From Pseudomaricurvus sp965656525 (GTDB taxonomy: Bacteria > Pseudomonadota > Gammaproteobacteria > Pseudomonadales > Cellvibrionaceae): DNA of 64,000 bases. The stretch lies in contig CBFHKY010000001.1 in the NCBI GenBank assembly GCA_965656525.1, forward strand, positions 124,001 through 188,000, read 5' to 3'. Shown piece after piece: positions 43,544 to 52,448 of this stretch. The notes under the pieces were generated by a model. It made no database searches and was not told the DNA's origin. It was given only the letters and a program-made list of their open reading frames with translations. Position 1 is the stretch's first letter; every line of letters starts with the position of its first letter. The translations under genes and the position numbers were made by a program.

Positions 43544-43807
43544 ATGCAGTACGATAAATTTATTGAGTTACACGAGCTTTTCCCAGTCGGTCGCTATGAA
43601 CTGGATAGCTTTCAATTACGTAGCCTTCTGATGCACACTGGCTGCAAAGGCATTGCTGTACGGGTGCTTCATGTTGGTATTGTCCAACTGGACGCAGAAG
43701 ATTTGGCTTCTCGCCTGAGTGCAGAACACCACCCCCGCTTAAATGGGATTAAAATTACCTGCCTAGACGGCCTTATTATTATTGATGAACCGTTCCACGG
43801 ACGCTGA
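43544..43807 (+). CDS. Unrecognised 87-residue protein coupled to clsB
   Basis: I do not recognise this small soluble protein. It starts MQYDKFIELHELFPVGRYEL, has a mixed alpha/beta look with hydrophobic strands (GIAVRVLHVGIVQL, LIIIDE) and one cysteine at each end of the core. AAGGAG lies 8 nt before the ATG, a very good ribosome site. Its last 23 bases overlap the clsB start, which suggests translational coupling and a role with the phospholipid enzyme. No signal peptide or membrane helix is visible. Confidence 0.7.
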   Translation: MQYDKFIELHELFPVGRYELDSFQLRSLLMHTGCKGIAVRVLHVGIVQLDAEDLASRLSAEHHPRLNGIKITCLDGLIIIDEPFHGR

Positions 43808-44939
43808 ACAAAATTTGCACGACCAAGCCGTAGCCATTGATCATCAAGAGACCCTCTACCATCAGGGGGATCACTTTTTTACAGAGCTCATTCAAGAGAT
43901 CGATTCGGCTCAGTTCACGATCGATATGGAAGTCTATATCTTCCAGCTGGATCGCTTAGGCACCCGTGTTATGGAAAGCCTCATTGCCGCCGCAGAACGA
44001 GGTGTGCAGGTACGGCTATTACTTGATGGTTTCGGCGCCTATGTCGACTCCCCCAGAATCAGTAAAGCTTTGGAGGACGTGGGCGCTCATGTCAGAATTT
44101 ACCACCCTCTTCCTTGGCAGTGGATTCACTATCGCCGCGCCCTTCACATCGGGCACAGCTTAAATCAGGCGCTGTACTTTTTACGCAAAATGAATCGTCG
44201 TGACCACCGTAAATTGTGTCTCATTGACCGGAAAGCCCTCTGGACAGGCAGTTTCAATGTTAGTGCTGCCCACCTTAGTTACGAGACAGGAGGGCAAAAT
44301 TGGCGTGATACCGGTGTGCGTATCCAGGGTGAGATGGCATCCGACATGGCGATTACTTTCAGCCATTTTTGGGATCAGCGTCGCGAACTAGAAGATCACC
44401 CATTCAAGCGCTATTGGAGCAACATCACTCACGCTGCCCGCTTGCGGAAAAACAAAAGCCTAAAAAAAATGATTGCTCACAGTCAGCAACGCGTCTGGGT
44501 CATGAGTGCCTATTTTGCGCCATCGGGTAAAGTCGTACGAGCACTCAAATCCTCAGCCAAACGTGGCGTCGATGTTGTTATCATTGTGCCGGCTCGCTCG
44601 GATGTGCATTGGTTCCCTTGGTTAACAGCCAGTTATTATCAGGATTTGTTGAACGCAGGTATTCGTATTTTTGAGTATCAACCGCATGTTGTCCACGCCA
44701 AGGTTTTAATCGCTGACGATCAATGCGTGGTAGGCAGTACAAACTTCAATCACCGCAGTTATCTACACGACTTAGAATTGGATGTGTTTTTACAAACGGC
44801 ACATTGTAAAAAAGAATTGGAACAGCAGTTTCTGCAAGACTTGAAACATTGTGAAGCCATCACTTTCAAGCATAAAAAACTCAACATAAGAAACAAAATG
44901 CTGGGCATCGTGGCACGCTTAGTTCGCTATTGGATGTAG
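43785..44939 (+). CDS. clsB: Cardiolipin synthase, ClsB-like phospholipase D
   Basis: A 384-residue phospholipase D-fold enzyme that joins phospholipids into cardiolipin. Two HKD motifs form the active site: H141 in DHRKLCLID and H304 in HAKVLIADD, each followed by GSFN or GSTNFN. There are no N-terminal transmembrane helices, which fits ClsB rather than ClsA. The ATG at 43785 lies inside the preceding small gene; a TTG one codon earlier is also in frame. A YbhP-like gene follows 63 bp later, as ybhP neighbours clsB in E. coli. Confidence 0.88.
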   Translation: MNRSTDAEQNLHDQAVAIDHQETLYHQGDHFFTELIQEIDSAQFTIDMEVYIFQLDRLGTRVMESLIAAAERGVQVRLLLDGFGAYVDSPRISKALEDVGAHVRIYHPLPWQWIHYRRALHIGHSLNQALYFLRKMNRRDHRKLCLIDRKALWTGSFNVSAAHLSYETGGQNWRDTGVRIQGEMASDMAITFSHFWDQRRELEDHPFKRYWSNITHAARLRKNKSLKKMIAHSQQRVWVMSAYFAPSGKVVRALKSSAKRGVDVVIIVPARSDVHWFPWLTASYYQDLLNAGIRIFEYQPHVVHAKVLIADDQCVVGSTNFNHRSYLHDLELDVFLQTAHCKKELEQQFLQDLKHCEAITFKHKKLNIRNKMLGIVARLVRYWM

Positions 44940-45002
44940 AGCATTAAAGCGTGCTGCGAAAGCAACCGAACATACACCTATCAACTCAAGCCGGGATAGC
45001 CG

Positions 45003-45758
45003 ATGCTGCCATTTGAAATCAGTTGCCTGACGTACAATATTCACAAGGGATTTACGCGCAATAACCGCAACTATGTATTACAACTGATGCGCGATGCCAT
45101 ACGAGAAACCGACTGTGAAATTGTCGCTGTACAAGAAGTCTTAGGAGAACATCAGCACCACGCTCGTAAACTCAGCGACTGGCATCACGAGGCCCACTTT
45201 GAGTTTCTGGCCGACCAGGTTTGGCCGCACTGTCGTTATGGGAAAAACGCCATTTATCAACACGGTCATCATGGCAATGCCTTATTGTCTAAATACCCTT
45301 TTCACAACGTACAAAATCAAAACCTTACGCAGTGGAAATTTTCTCAGAGAGGCTTGCTGTACGGTCAGGTGAAAATATCCAGCCAATCATCCCGCCCACT
45401 TTGGGTAGCTTGCGTGCATATGGGTTTTTTGCCCTATGAGCAAGGTCGGCAAACTCAAAAAATCATACATTGGTTAAACAGTTTACCGGCTAACGACCCT
45501 GTACTCTTGATGGGTGACATGAATGATTGGCACCAACAAACTCACCGTCATTTGAAGCAATACTGCCAGATGCAGGAAGTGATAGAGAGCCATCATGGAA
45601 AGCTGCAGCCAACTTACCCGGCAACCAGACCATTCATGTCTATGGACCGTATTTACTTCAGAAATCTACAATTGACGGAAAGTTGTGTGCTCAAGGGCGC
45701 CCCTTGGCACTCACTGTCTGACCACTGCCCAGTTTTAGCAAAGTTTTTGCTCGATTGA
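45003..45758 (+). CDS. Endonuclease/exonuclease/phosphatase family protein, YbhP-like
   Basis: A 251-residue metal-dependent hydrolase of the EEP superfamily. CLTYNIHKGF, IVAVQEVLG, GHHGNALLSKYPF, LLMGDMNDW and SLSDHCPVLAKF carry the conserved Asn, Glu, His and Asp residues. The substrate is unknown; pairing with a cardiolipin synthase suggests a phosphodiester or lipid role, which is inference. No signal peptide is present. It should be co-transcribed with clsB. Confidence 0.87.
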   Translation: MLPFEISCLTYNIHKGFTRNNRNYVLQLMRDAIRETDCEIVAVQEVLGEHQHHARKLSDWHHEAHFEFLADQVWPHCRYGKNAIYQHGHHGNALLSKYPFHNVQNQNLTQWKFSQRGLLYGQVKISSQSSRPLWVACVHMGFLPYEQGRQTQKIIHWLNSLPANDPVLLMGDMNDWHQQTHRHLKQYCQMQEVIESHHGKLQPTYPATRPFMSMDRIYFRNLQLTESCVLKGAPWHSLSDHCPVLAKFLLD

Positions 45759-45802
45759 TGCGCTGTATGGCGCTCCCCCAAAGCTATGCCTATACTCAAT
45801 TT

Positions 45803-45959
45803 AGATGCCCGCCGAACTCGACCCAAAAAGGGTTAATGCATCGACCCTTATTTTGAGTGCTTATTCAGCACTCGCTACTTCGACGAACCCTCACGTGGTG
45901 AGAAGACGTTCAGCTCCATCGAAGTAGCCCTATTCATTCGAGGCTTCCGGCGGGCATCT
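45803..45959. repeat. 157-bp nested palindromic element
   Basis: Outer arms AGATGCCCGCCG (45803-45814) and CGGCGGGCATCT (45948-45959) are perfect inverted repeats, backed by CTCG / CGAG just inside. Within lie three hairpins: AAGGGT / ACCCTT; GAGTGC / GCACTC (45855-45873); and GCTACTTCGA / TCGAAGTAGC (45874-45928), whose loop folds again through GAAC / GTTC and CTCAC / GTGAG. The whole can fold as a cloverleaf. It holds no open frame. A MITE or REP-type element, or a structured RNA, are the options. No target duplication is obvious. Confidence 0.6.
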
Positions 45960-46011
45960 CCATACCCATCCCGTGTTACACTGCCTGCAAAACTCTTATT
46001 GCACATCTTCC

Positions 46012-46617
46012 ATGAGCAGCAATTCTTACACAGAACAACATAAACGGCGCCTCAGTTATATGCCTTGGCTGTATTTTTCTCTGAAGGAAAAGCACTTGCT
46101 GTGGGCCAAACCTTGGCAAGCCGAAATACAACAGCACCTGATGCAAGTAGAAACCGTCAGTTTGGGTAAACATGGCTTTATTGCTCCAGAAGCACAACTG
46201 TTTGCGGAACCCGGTAGAGACATTGTCATTGGGGATCATTTTCAAATCGCCGCTCAGGTGTTCCTTCACGGCCCGATTCGTCTGGGTCATGGCGTTAGCA
46301 TCAATCAATCTTCCGTGCTGGACGGCGGTCGCGTCGGCATTCAAATTGGGGATAATAGCCGTATTGCGGCTCAGTGCTCTTTGTTTGCGTTTAACCACGG
46401 TATGGCCCAAGATCGCCTGATTCAAGACCAACCAGTGACCTCTAAAGGCATCTCCATAGGTAGCGATGTATGGATAGGCGCGAATGTTTGCATTACCGAT
46501 GGCGTGACCATTGGCAATGGTGCTGTAGTTGGTATGGGCAGTGTTGTTACCCGTGATGTACCCGCGTACACGAAAGTAGCCGGAAATCCAGCAAGGGTAA
46601 TTGGCCTGCGCACTTGA
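46012..46617 (+). CDS. Hexapeptide-repeat acyltransferase
   Basis: A 201-residue left-handed beta-helix protein of the Maa/LacA/WbbJ class. Repeats run through GRDIVIGDHFQIAAQVFLHGP, then ISIGSDVWIGANVCITDGV and IGNGAVVGMGSVVTRDVP, ending PARVIGLRT. The likely catalytic histidine is in FAFNHGMAQ. It should acetylate a sugar or similar acceptor from acetyl-CoA; the acceptor is unknown. The ATG at 46012 is preferred to a GTG at 45973 but lacks a good ribosome site. Confidence 0.82.
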   Translation: MSSNSYTEQHKRRLSYMPWLYFSLKEKHLLWAKPWQAEIQQHLMQVETVSLGKHGFIAPEAQLFAEPGRDIVIGDHFQIAAQVFLHGPIRLGHGVSINQSSVLDGGRVGIQIGDNSRIAAQCSLFAFNHGMAQDRLIQDQPVTSKGISIGSDVWIGANVCITDGVTIGNGAVVGMGSVVTRDVPAYTKVAGNPARVIGLRT

Positions 46618-46804
46618 TGCTCACAAGCAGTACAGTTGGCATTTTAGGCCCAACTCTTGACCAAAACTGACTGAAAAGCTCAGAAAAAAAGCGCCACACC
46701 TTGGCATCTCTGGGCGAGACTGGGCTTCAGTGATATTCTTGCGCCCCTATTTTGTCATCTGCTTAACCGATTCCATTATTACCGCAACACAGTAAGGGTA
46801 CTTC

Positions 46805-47770
46805 ATGGCACTTCCCGTTTCGCTCAATGGACGCTTGCGTCTTCCGGCTATTGCATCGCCAATGTTTATTATATCCAACCCCCTAATGGTGATTGAGCAG
46901 TGTAAGGCGGGTATTGTGGGGTCTTTTCCATCACTCAATGCCCGTGGCGAAGGTGTGCTGGAAAGCTGGTTACAACAAATCACGACATCACTGGCAGCGT
47001 TTGATGATGAAAACCCAGATCAACCCGCCGCTCCTTTTGCCGTCAACCTGATTGTTCATCAATCTAACAATCGCTTAGAAGAAGACCTAGCGCTGTGTGT
47101 GAAGTATCAAGTGCCCATCGTGATCACATCGCTGGGCGCTCAAGAACGGGTGTACCAAGCTGTAAGTTCTTATGGCGGTATCACATTGCACGACGTGGTA
47201 AACAATACCTTTGCCAAAAAAGCCATCGAAAAAGGTGCAAATGGTCTAGTAGCCGTAGCCACCGGTGCCGGAGGCCATGCAGGTACACAATCGCCCTTCG
47301 CCTTAATTCAAGAAATTCGCCAGTGGTTTGATGGCCCCTTGGCGCTTTCGGGCTGTATTGCTCGTGGTGATGCCATACTCGCGGCACAAGCCATGGGAGC
47401 TGATTTGGCTTATATGGGCTCGGTGTTTATAGCCACCCACGAAGCCAATGCCGTGGATGGCTATAAAGAAATGATTGTTGCCTCGAGTGCTGACGATATT
47501 GTTTACAGTAACTTGTTCACCGGTGTTCATGGTAATTATCTAAAGCCTTCAATCATCGCTGCAGGTATGGACCCTGATAACCTCGAAGAAAGTGACCCGT
47601 CACAAATGGACTTTGCGTCTGGCGGAAAAATGGAAGCCAAAGCGTGGAAAGATATATGGGGCTGTGGCCAAGGTATTGGTGCTGTGCAAAAGGTACAACC
47701 CGTGGCCAACCTGGTAGAGCAGCTCATCAGTGAGTATCAGGATGCCAAACAGCGCTTGCTCGGCGCATAA
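46805..47770 (+). CDS. Nitronate monooxygenase-like FMN enzyme
   Basis: A 321-residue TIM-barrel flavoprotein of the NMO / 2-nitropropane dioxygenase family. LPAIASPMFIISNPLMVI, GIVGSFPSLNAR, VVAVATGAGGHAGTQSP-like (seen as GLVAVATGAGGHAG) and GADLAYMGSVFIAT are the FMN and substrate motifs. Members oxidise nitronates or act as NADH:quinone reductases; the precise substrate is open. Transcribed alone, ending at a shared terminator. Confidence 0.85.
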   Translation: MALPVSLNGRLRLPAIASPMFIISNPLMVIEQCKAGIVGSFPSLNARGEGVLESWLQQITTSLAAFDDENPDQPAAPFAVNLIVHQSNNRLEEDLALCVKYQVPIVITSLGAQERVYQAVSSYGGITLHDVVNNTFAKKAIEKGANGLVAVATGAGGHAGTQSPFALIQEIRQWFDGPLALSGCIARGDAILAAQAMGADLAYMGSVFIATHEANAVDGYKEMIVASSADDIVYSNLFTGVHGNYLKPSIIAAGMDPDNLEESDPSQMDFASGGKMEAKAWKDIWGCGQGIGAVQKVQPVANLVEQLISEYQDAKQRLLGA

Positions 47771-47820
47771 AGGCTGATTCAAACAACTTGTTACCCACGA
47801 CAAAAGCGCTACGCCTATGC

Positions 47821-47858
47821 AAAAAAAGCCCGATGGATTAACGCCGTCGGGCTTTTTT
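47821..47858. terminator. Bidirectional terminator
   Basis: Stem AGCCCGA / TCGGGCT, extended through neighbouring bases, with A and T runs of six or seven on the flanks. It lies between the converging nitronate and RND pump genes and suits both. Confidence 0.85.
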
Positions 47859-47912
47859 ATGTTCAGCGATGCCTTTTTAGTGGGCTGTCACTGTCATGCA
47901 CCGAAATAATCG

Positions 47913-50900
47913 TTAAGACACATAACTCACTTCGGATTCTTTATCGGCATCATGCTCTGGGTCTACTTCTGTGGACTCGTGCGTTTGTGCCATCAGCAGA
48001 TACAAACATGGCAATACAAACAATGTGAATAGCGTTCCTAGCAGCATACCTGCCACTAAAATAATACCAATGCTGTTGCGTGCTTCGGCCCCGGCTCCAG
48101 TAACCAACACCAACGGAAAATGCCCTAAGACTGTAGCCGCGGTAGTCATCAATACAGGACGCAGCCTAGTTTCAGCGGCCCCTTTAATCGCTTCCAGCTT
48201 ATTCAGCCCGGCTCTTTGCAAGTGATTAGCAAACTCAACGATCAAAATACCGTTTTTAGCCACCAAACCTACCAGTGTGATAAAGCCAATTTGGGAATAA
48301 ATGTTAATGGTCGTAAAACCCAAGAAAGGAAACAGCAAGGCACCAGACAATGCTAATGGCACTGAACCTAGTAGCACCACCAATGGATCACGGAAACTGT
48401 TAAATTGTATAGCCAGCACAAAATACACAAAGATCAGCGCAATGGCCAACGCCCCCACTAACGTACTGCCCTCTTGCCGAATCTGTCGAGATTCACCGGC
48501 GTAATCCAACGAATAAGAGGCTGGCAATATATCGCGAGCGATGTCCTCCATGATACTTAAGCCTTCTTCTTTTGTAGTGCCCGGCAATAAACCACCGTAC
48601 ATGCGAAAAGCATTTTTTTGCTGGAAGCGTCCTAACTGTCTAGAGCCCACCTGATGCTCAATCGCGGCAATATCAGACAGAGGCACCAGATCCCCTGAAG
48701 GTATGCGAATTTGCAATTCCAGTAACGCTTCAGGGGTCGCACGGCTTTGGCCATCAGCCATTGGAATAACACGGTAGGCTCTGCCATCCATATTAAAGCG
48801 ATTCACATAATTGCCGGAGAACAACAAAGACAATTGTCGGCTGACATAAGCCAAATCCATTCCCAAGTCGGCAATTCGCTGTCGATCCAAATTAAACTGA
48901 ACTTGAGGACGATCGATTTTCAACTCAGAGGAAGTAAACATGAATTTACCCGTTGCCAAAGCTCTTGCTTCTAGCTCTTCGGCATAGGGTTTCATTGTTT
49001 CATAACTGTCCGTCGACAGTACTGCCATCTCCACATCAAAACGACCAGCAGTGGGCAATGCCGAGAACAAAATAGGAAACACTTGTATCCCCGTCAGCTG
49101 ATTCGTAGCACCATATACCTCTGGCCGCATTTCAACCACAGTTTGATCTCTGGTTGATGAATCCTCCAAAACTAAACCACCAAAGCCGCCACTGGGACGC
49201 AAAATTTGCCAAACGTATTTGGCACCTTGAAACTCCATTAATTTATCCACAGCGTCGTGCATGTAATCAACAGTGTAATCAATAGCCCCATCTGGCGGCG
49301 ATTCAATAAAAATATTGATAGAGCCCTGATCTTCAATAGGCGCTAGCTCTTTCATCGACAAAACATAAAATGGTACAGAAAGTAGCGTAATAAACACCGC
49401 GCCTAGCAATATTTGCGGCCGCCAAAGAAAAATGTGCGTCAGCAACCCTCCATAAAATAGATGCAACCGCTCAAAACGCTGGTTAACCCAGCGAGTCATG
49501 CGAGCCTCTTTACCGGATGCAGGGTTGGCATAGGCGCTCATAATCGGTGAGAGAGTAAGAGCGACAACACCAGAAATTAAAACCGCTACCGACAATGTAA
49601 AAGCAAATTCTTTAAACAATAAACCGGTTAAACCCGACAAAAAACCTATGGGGGCATACACCGCCGCTAATGTAATCGTCATGCCCATAATCGGTGATAA
49701 CAACTGACGCGAACTGGCTAACGCAGCCTGAGTTCTGGTTTTACCCTCACGCATGTAACGGGATACGTTTTCCACCACTACAATCGCATCATCCACCACC
49801 AACCCGACAGATAATACAATCGCCAAGATTGTCAGCAGATTTAACGAAAACCCCATCAGTGTGATCACCGCTACCGCACCGAGCAGTGAAATTGGAATGG
49901 TCACCAACGGTACCAAGGCGGTCCTTAATGATCCCATCAAAGCCAAGACCACAATGCCAACCAAAATAATAGTTTCCGCTAGAGTAGTGAAGATTTCACG
50001 GATAGCGTCGCGCATATAAACCGTGCCATCAAAACCAATCCCCACATGCATCCCCTCTGGCAGGGAAGCATTGATTTCTACCAAAGAATCGTAAACCGCA
50101 TCACCGATTTCCAACTCATTTGCGCCGGGCAGTGGCCACACAGATAAATAGACAGCCGTATTCTGACTATGCCTTGCGGTGACTTCGCCCTCTTCTTCAC
50201 CCAGTTCGATCGTGGCAACGTCACTCAAGTACACCAGTACCCCGTCACTCTCTTGAACAACCAGTTGCTCGAAGTCTTCTACCGTGGTCATGACTGTATT
50301 GGCAAGAAGACTGATACGCTGCTGATTGTTTTCACTGGCACCAATTGTGGCAATGACGTTGTTGGTTTCGAGTGCACTTCTGATGTCTTGTGCGCTGACA
50401 TTTCGTTGCGCCATTTTCAGCGGATCAAGCCAAACTCGCATGGCAGGATCACGTCCACCTTCAATACCAACACGCTGTACGCCACTGATAGAGGATAAAA
50501 TGGGCGTTACATGACGAGACATATAATCGGTTATTTCAGCGCGGGTGTAATGTGTCGTCAACACATCCAAATAGAACACCGCTCCTTGACGATCGGCGCG
50601 CTGAACACTGATTGATGGATCCTCTGCGCCAGCGGGTAATTGATAACGTATTTGCCCCAGACGAGAAGTCATTTCAGCGAGCGCGTCTGTGCTGTTTTGA
50701 TTCAATTTTAACCAGACGGTTACTGAACTCATTCCGGCAGTGGTATTAGAATCCACATAATCCACACCGGGTACCGTGACGGCAACGCGCTCAATTGGCT
50801 CAGTGACAAACCCTTGTACAGTTTCGGCCGAAGCACCAACATAAGGTGTTGATATCACCAACGATGAACTTTCCATTTGTGGGAACTGTAACGTCGGAAT

Positions 50901-51014
50901 GGTTTGGGCGGCTTTTATTCCCGCTAAAACCAGTGACACACACAGAACAATCGACAGTATGGGTCGAGTCACAAAAATGTCCATGATATTAGGGCGACCT
51001 TCTGGGGCGCTCAT
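47913..51014 (-). CDS. RND multidrug efflux permease (HAE1 type)
   Basis: A 1033-residue inner-membrane proton-driven pump. The duplicated topology is clear, with the proton-relay pair in VGLVVDDAIVVVEN and the relay lysine in LVAKNGILIVEFAN. The first helix FVTRPILSIVLCVSLVLAG and periplasmic porter domains are standard. Residues GVDYVDSNTTAG and so on place it with AcrB/MexF-like pumps of broad substrates. It overlaps the adaptor gene by 4 bp. No outer-membrane channel gene is present, so a TolC-like protein must come from elsewhere. Confidence 0.93.
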   Translation of the reverse strand: MSAPEGRPNIMDIFVTRPILSIVLCVSLVLAGIKAAQTIPTLQFPQMESSSLVISTPYVGASAETVQGFVTEPIERVAVTVPGVDYVDSNTTAGMSSVTVWLKLNQNSTDALAEMTSRLGQIRYQLPAGAEDPSISVQRADRQGAVFYLDVLTTHYTRAEITDYMSRHVTPILSSISGVQRVGIEGGRDPAMRVWLDPLKMAQRNVSAQDIRSALETNNVIATIGASENNQQRISLLANTVMTTVEDFEQLVVQESDGVLVYLSDVATIELGEEEGEVTARHSQNTAVYLSVWPLPGANELEIGDAVYDSLVEINASLPEGMHVGIGFDGTVYMRDAIREIFTTLAETIILVGIVVLALMGSLRTALVPLVTIPISLLGAVAVITLMGFSLNLLTILAIVLSVGLVVDDAIVVVENVSRYMREGKTRTQAALASSRQLLSPIMGMTITLAAVYAPIGFLSGLTGLLFKEFAFTLSVAVLISGVVALTLSPIMSAYANPASGKEARMTRWVNQRFERLHLFYGGLLTHIFLWRPQILLGAVFITLLSVPFYVLSMKELAPIEDQGSINIFIESPPDGAIDYTVDYMHDAVDKLMEFQGAKYVWQILRPSGGFGGLVLEDSSTRDQTVVEMRPEVYGATNQLTGIQVFPILFSALPTAGRFDVEMAVLSTDSYETMKPYAEELEARALATGKFMFTSSELKIDRPQVQFNLDRQRIADLGMDLAYVSRQLSLLFSGNYVNRFNMDGRAYRVIPMADGQSRATPEALLELQIRIPSGDLVPLSDIAAIEHQVGSRQLGRFQQKNAFRMYGGLLPGTTKEEGLSIMEDIARDILPASYSLDYAGESRQIRQEGSTLVGALAIALIFVYFVLAIQFNSFRDPLVVLLGSVPLALSGALLFPFLGFTTINIYSQIGFITLVGLVAKNGILIVEFANHLQRAGLNKLEAIKGAAETRLRPVLMTTAATVLGHFPLVLVTGAGAEARNSIGIILVAGMLLGTLFTLFVLPCLYLLMAQTHESTEVDPEHDADKESEVSYVS

Positions 51015-52126
51015 GGTGTTGGCTCCGCGACAGAGTCATCGCTACTATTTGTTGGTCGCTCTCGCACAAACGTCAGCAAACCTGGTAACAATTTAAAAGT
51101 CCCTTGTGCTGCCACCAACTCGCCTGCATTTAAGCCAGACAAAATAGAGACATGGTTCTGCTGTTTATCACCCACAATCACACTGCGTCGCTCAGCACGG
51201 TAACGGCCGTTGGATTCAGCATTGAGCACATAAACAAACGTGTCTTCGTGATCAAACACCAAAGAAATTCTGGGTATGATTACAGATTCCTTTGTGCCTG
51301 TAGGAATCATAATACGCACAATGGTATTGGGCGCTTGTGGTAAGGGGGAGGCTACTTGAGCTCGATATTTCACATTTCGCGAGTTGGTAGAGGCGACCAC
51401 TTCTTTTGCAATGATCTGTGCCGTAAAGGATGTGTTATCGATGTCAGAGAGGCCAACTTTAATTTGATCACCTGTACTCAATGCTGCTCTTTCAAGGGGC
51501 AGCGAAAAGTCTACCCAGCTGTAGTCAGTAAGCCCCAAAAGAGTCGCGATAAAGGTATTCGCTTGCAGGTATTCACCGACTTCTAGTGTGTGCAACCCCA
51601 CTACTGCATCGAATGGTGCGTATAGGCTTTTCTTAGCAATGGTGGCTTTAATGGCCAGTACGTCAGCCTTGGCGACAGCGTAGCTCGCCTCTGCCTGATC
51701 TACACTTTCTTGACTGACCGTTTTTTGACTGATCAATCGTGATACGCGCTTTAAATCCAAACGCGACAGCTCAACTCTGGCCTCAGCCGCTTGTAAGCGG
51801 GCTTGCTCTTCAGAGATGTCCACTTGAACCAACAGGTCACCTTTTTTAACGGTATTTCCTGACACTATATTAACGCGAGTTACCCGACCTTCTTCTTCGT
51901 TTCTCAGTTCAATAGACTGTGGTGCAACCCAATGGCCAATCGTATTAACAGTTTTGGTTTCACTGCTTAAGGTAGCTTGAACCGCTTCGACAGATTCAGA
52001 GGGCTCAGGGAAAGACTCACCCATCGCGATCATGGCTTGTACTTGCGTATACTTAAAGACAGCTAAACCCAGCAATACCACAAGGCAAGCAACACCGGTA
52101 ATCATCCAACGCGAAGAAACTTTCAT
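51011..52126 (-). CDS. RND efflux periplasmic adaptor (membrane fusion protein)
   Basis: A 371-residue HlyD-type adaptor. An N-terminal membrane helix (MITGVACLVVLLGLAVF) leads to a lipoyl half (EGRVTRVNIVSGNTVKKGDLLVQVD), a helical hairpin (to about 155), the second lipoyl half (LYAPFDAVVGLHTLEVGEYL), a beta barrel and a membrane-proximal domain. It links the RND pump to an outer-membrane channel. It is the first gene of a two-gene operon. Confidence 0.92.
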   Translation of the reverse strand: MKVSSRWMITGVACLVVLLGLAVFKYTQVQAMIAMGESFPEPSESVEAVQATLSSETKTVNTIGHWVAPQSIELRNEEEGRVTRVNIVSGNTVKKGDLLVQVDISEEQARLQAAEARVELSRLDLKRVSRLISQKTVSQESVDQAEASYAVAKADVLAIKATIAKKSLYAPFDAVVGLHTLEVGEYLQANTFIATLLGLTDYSWVDFSLPLERAALSTGDQIKVGLSDIDNTSFTAQIIAKEVVASTNSRNVKYRAQVASPLPQAPNTIVRIMIPTGTKESVIIPRISLVFDHEDTFVYVLNAESNGRYRAERRSVIVGDKQQNHVSILSGLNAGELVAAQGTFKLLPGLLTFVRERPTNSSDDSVAEPTP

Positions 52127-52448
52127 AATTTAATTCTGATTCAATGGTTAATCGTCCTGATAAACATCAGTATAAAGCGGGTCAGCTTATTGAGCCTCTT
52201 ACGAACAAAACCGAGTTAGAAAAATCAGCAAAGACGTTAACCGGAGGGGGTCAAAAGACAGCAACAAAAGATGAACGATCCTGCCGCTGGGTACCACGCT
52301 TCATAAATGATAACTGTTCACAACTTGCGACCGCAAGCCCAGCATGATGAAAGCGCAAAAGAAAATAAGGTAGCTAACCCAACTGACCTCGCTAGTGTAA
52401 GGAGCCCAGTTGAGTTAAAAATAGAATCGATCAGAAAAAGAGCAACAC
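52127..52448. other. 322-bp region between uxuA and the efflux operon
   Basis: No gene is supported. An inverted repeat TAAC-c-CAACTG / CAGTTG-a-GTTA at 52375-52417 could be the uronate operon terminator, though its loop is 21 nt and its T tail is poor. A short CTTGC / GCAAG hairpin lies at 52324-52337. A TATACT hexamer near the efflux operon (minus strand) may be its -10, without a matching -35. Confidence 0.4.

Noticed and set aside
45759..46012. CRISPR array or tandem repeats
   Set aside because: Repeats here are inverted and nested, not direct with regular spacers; no cas gene is in the window.
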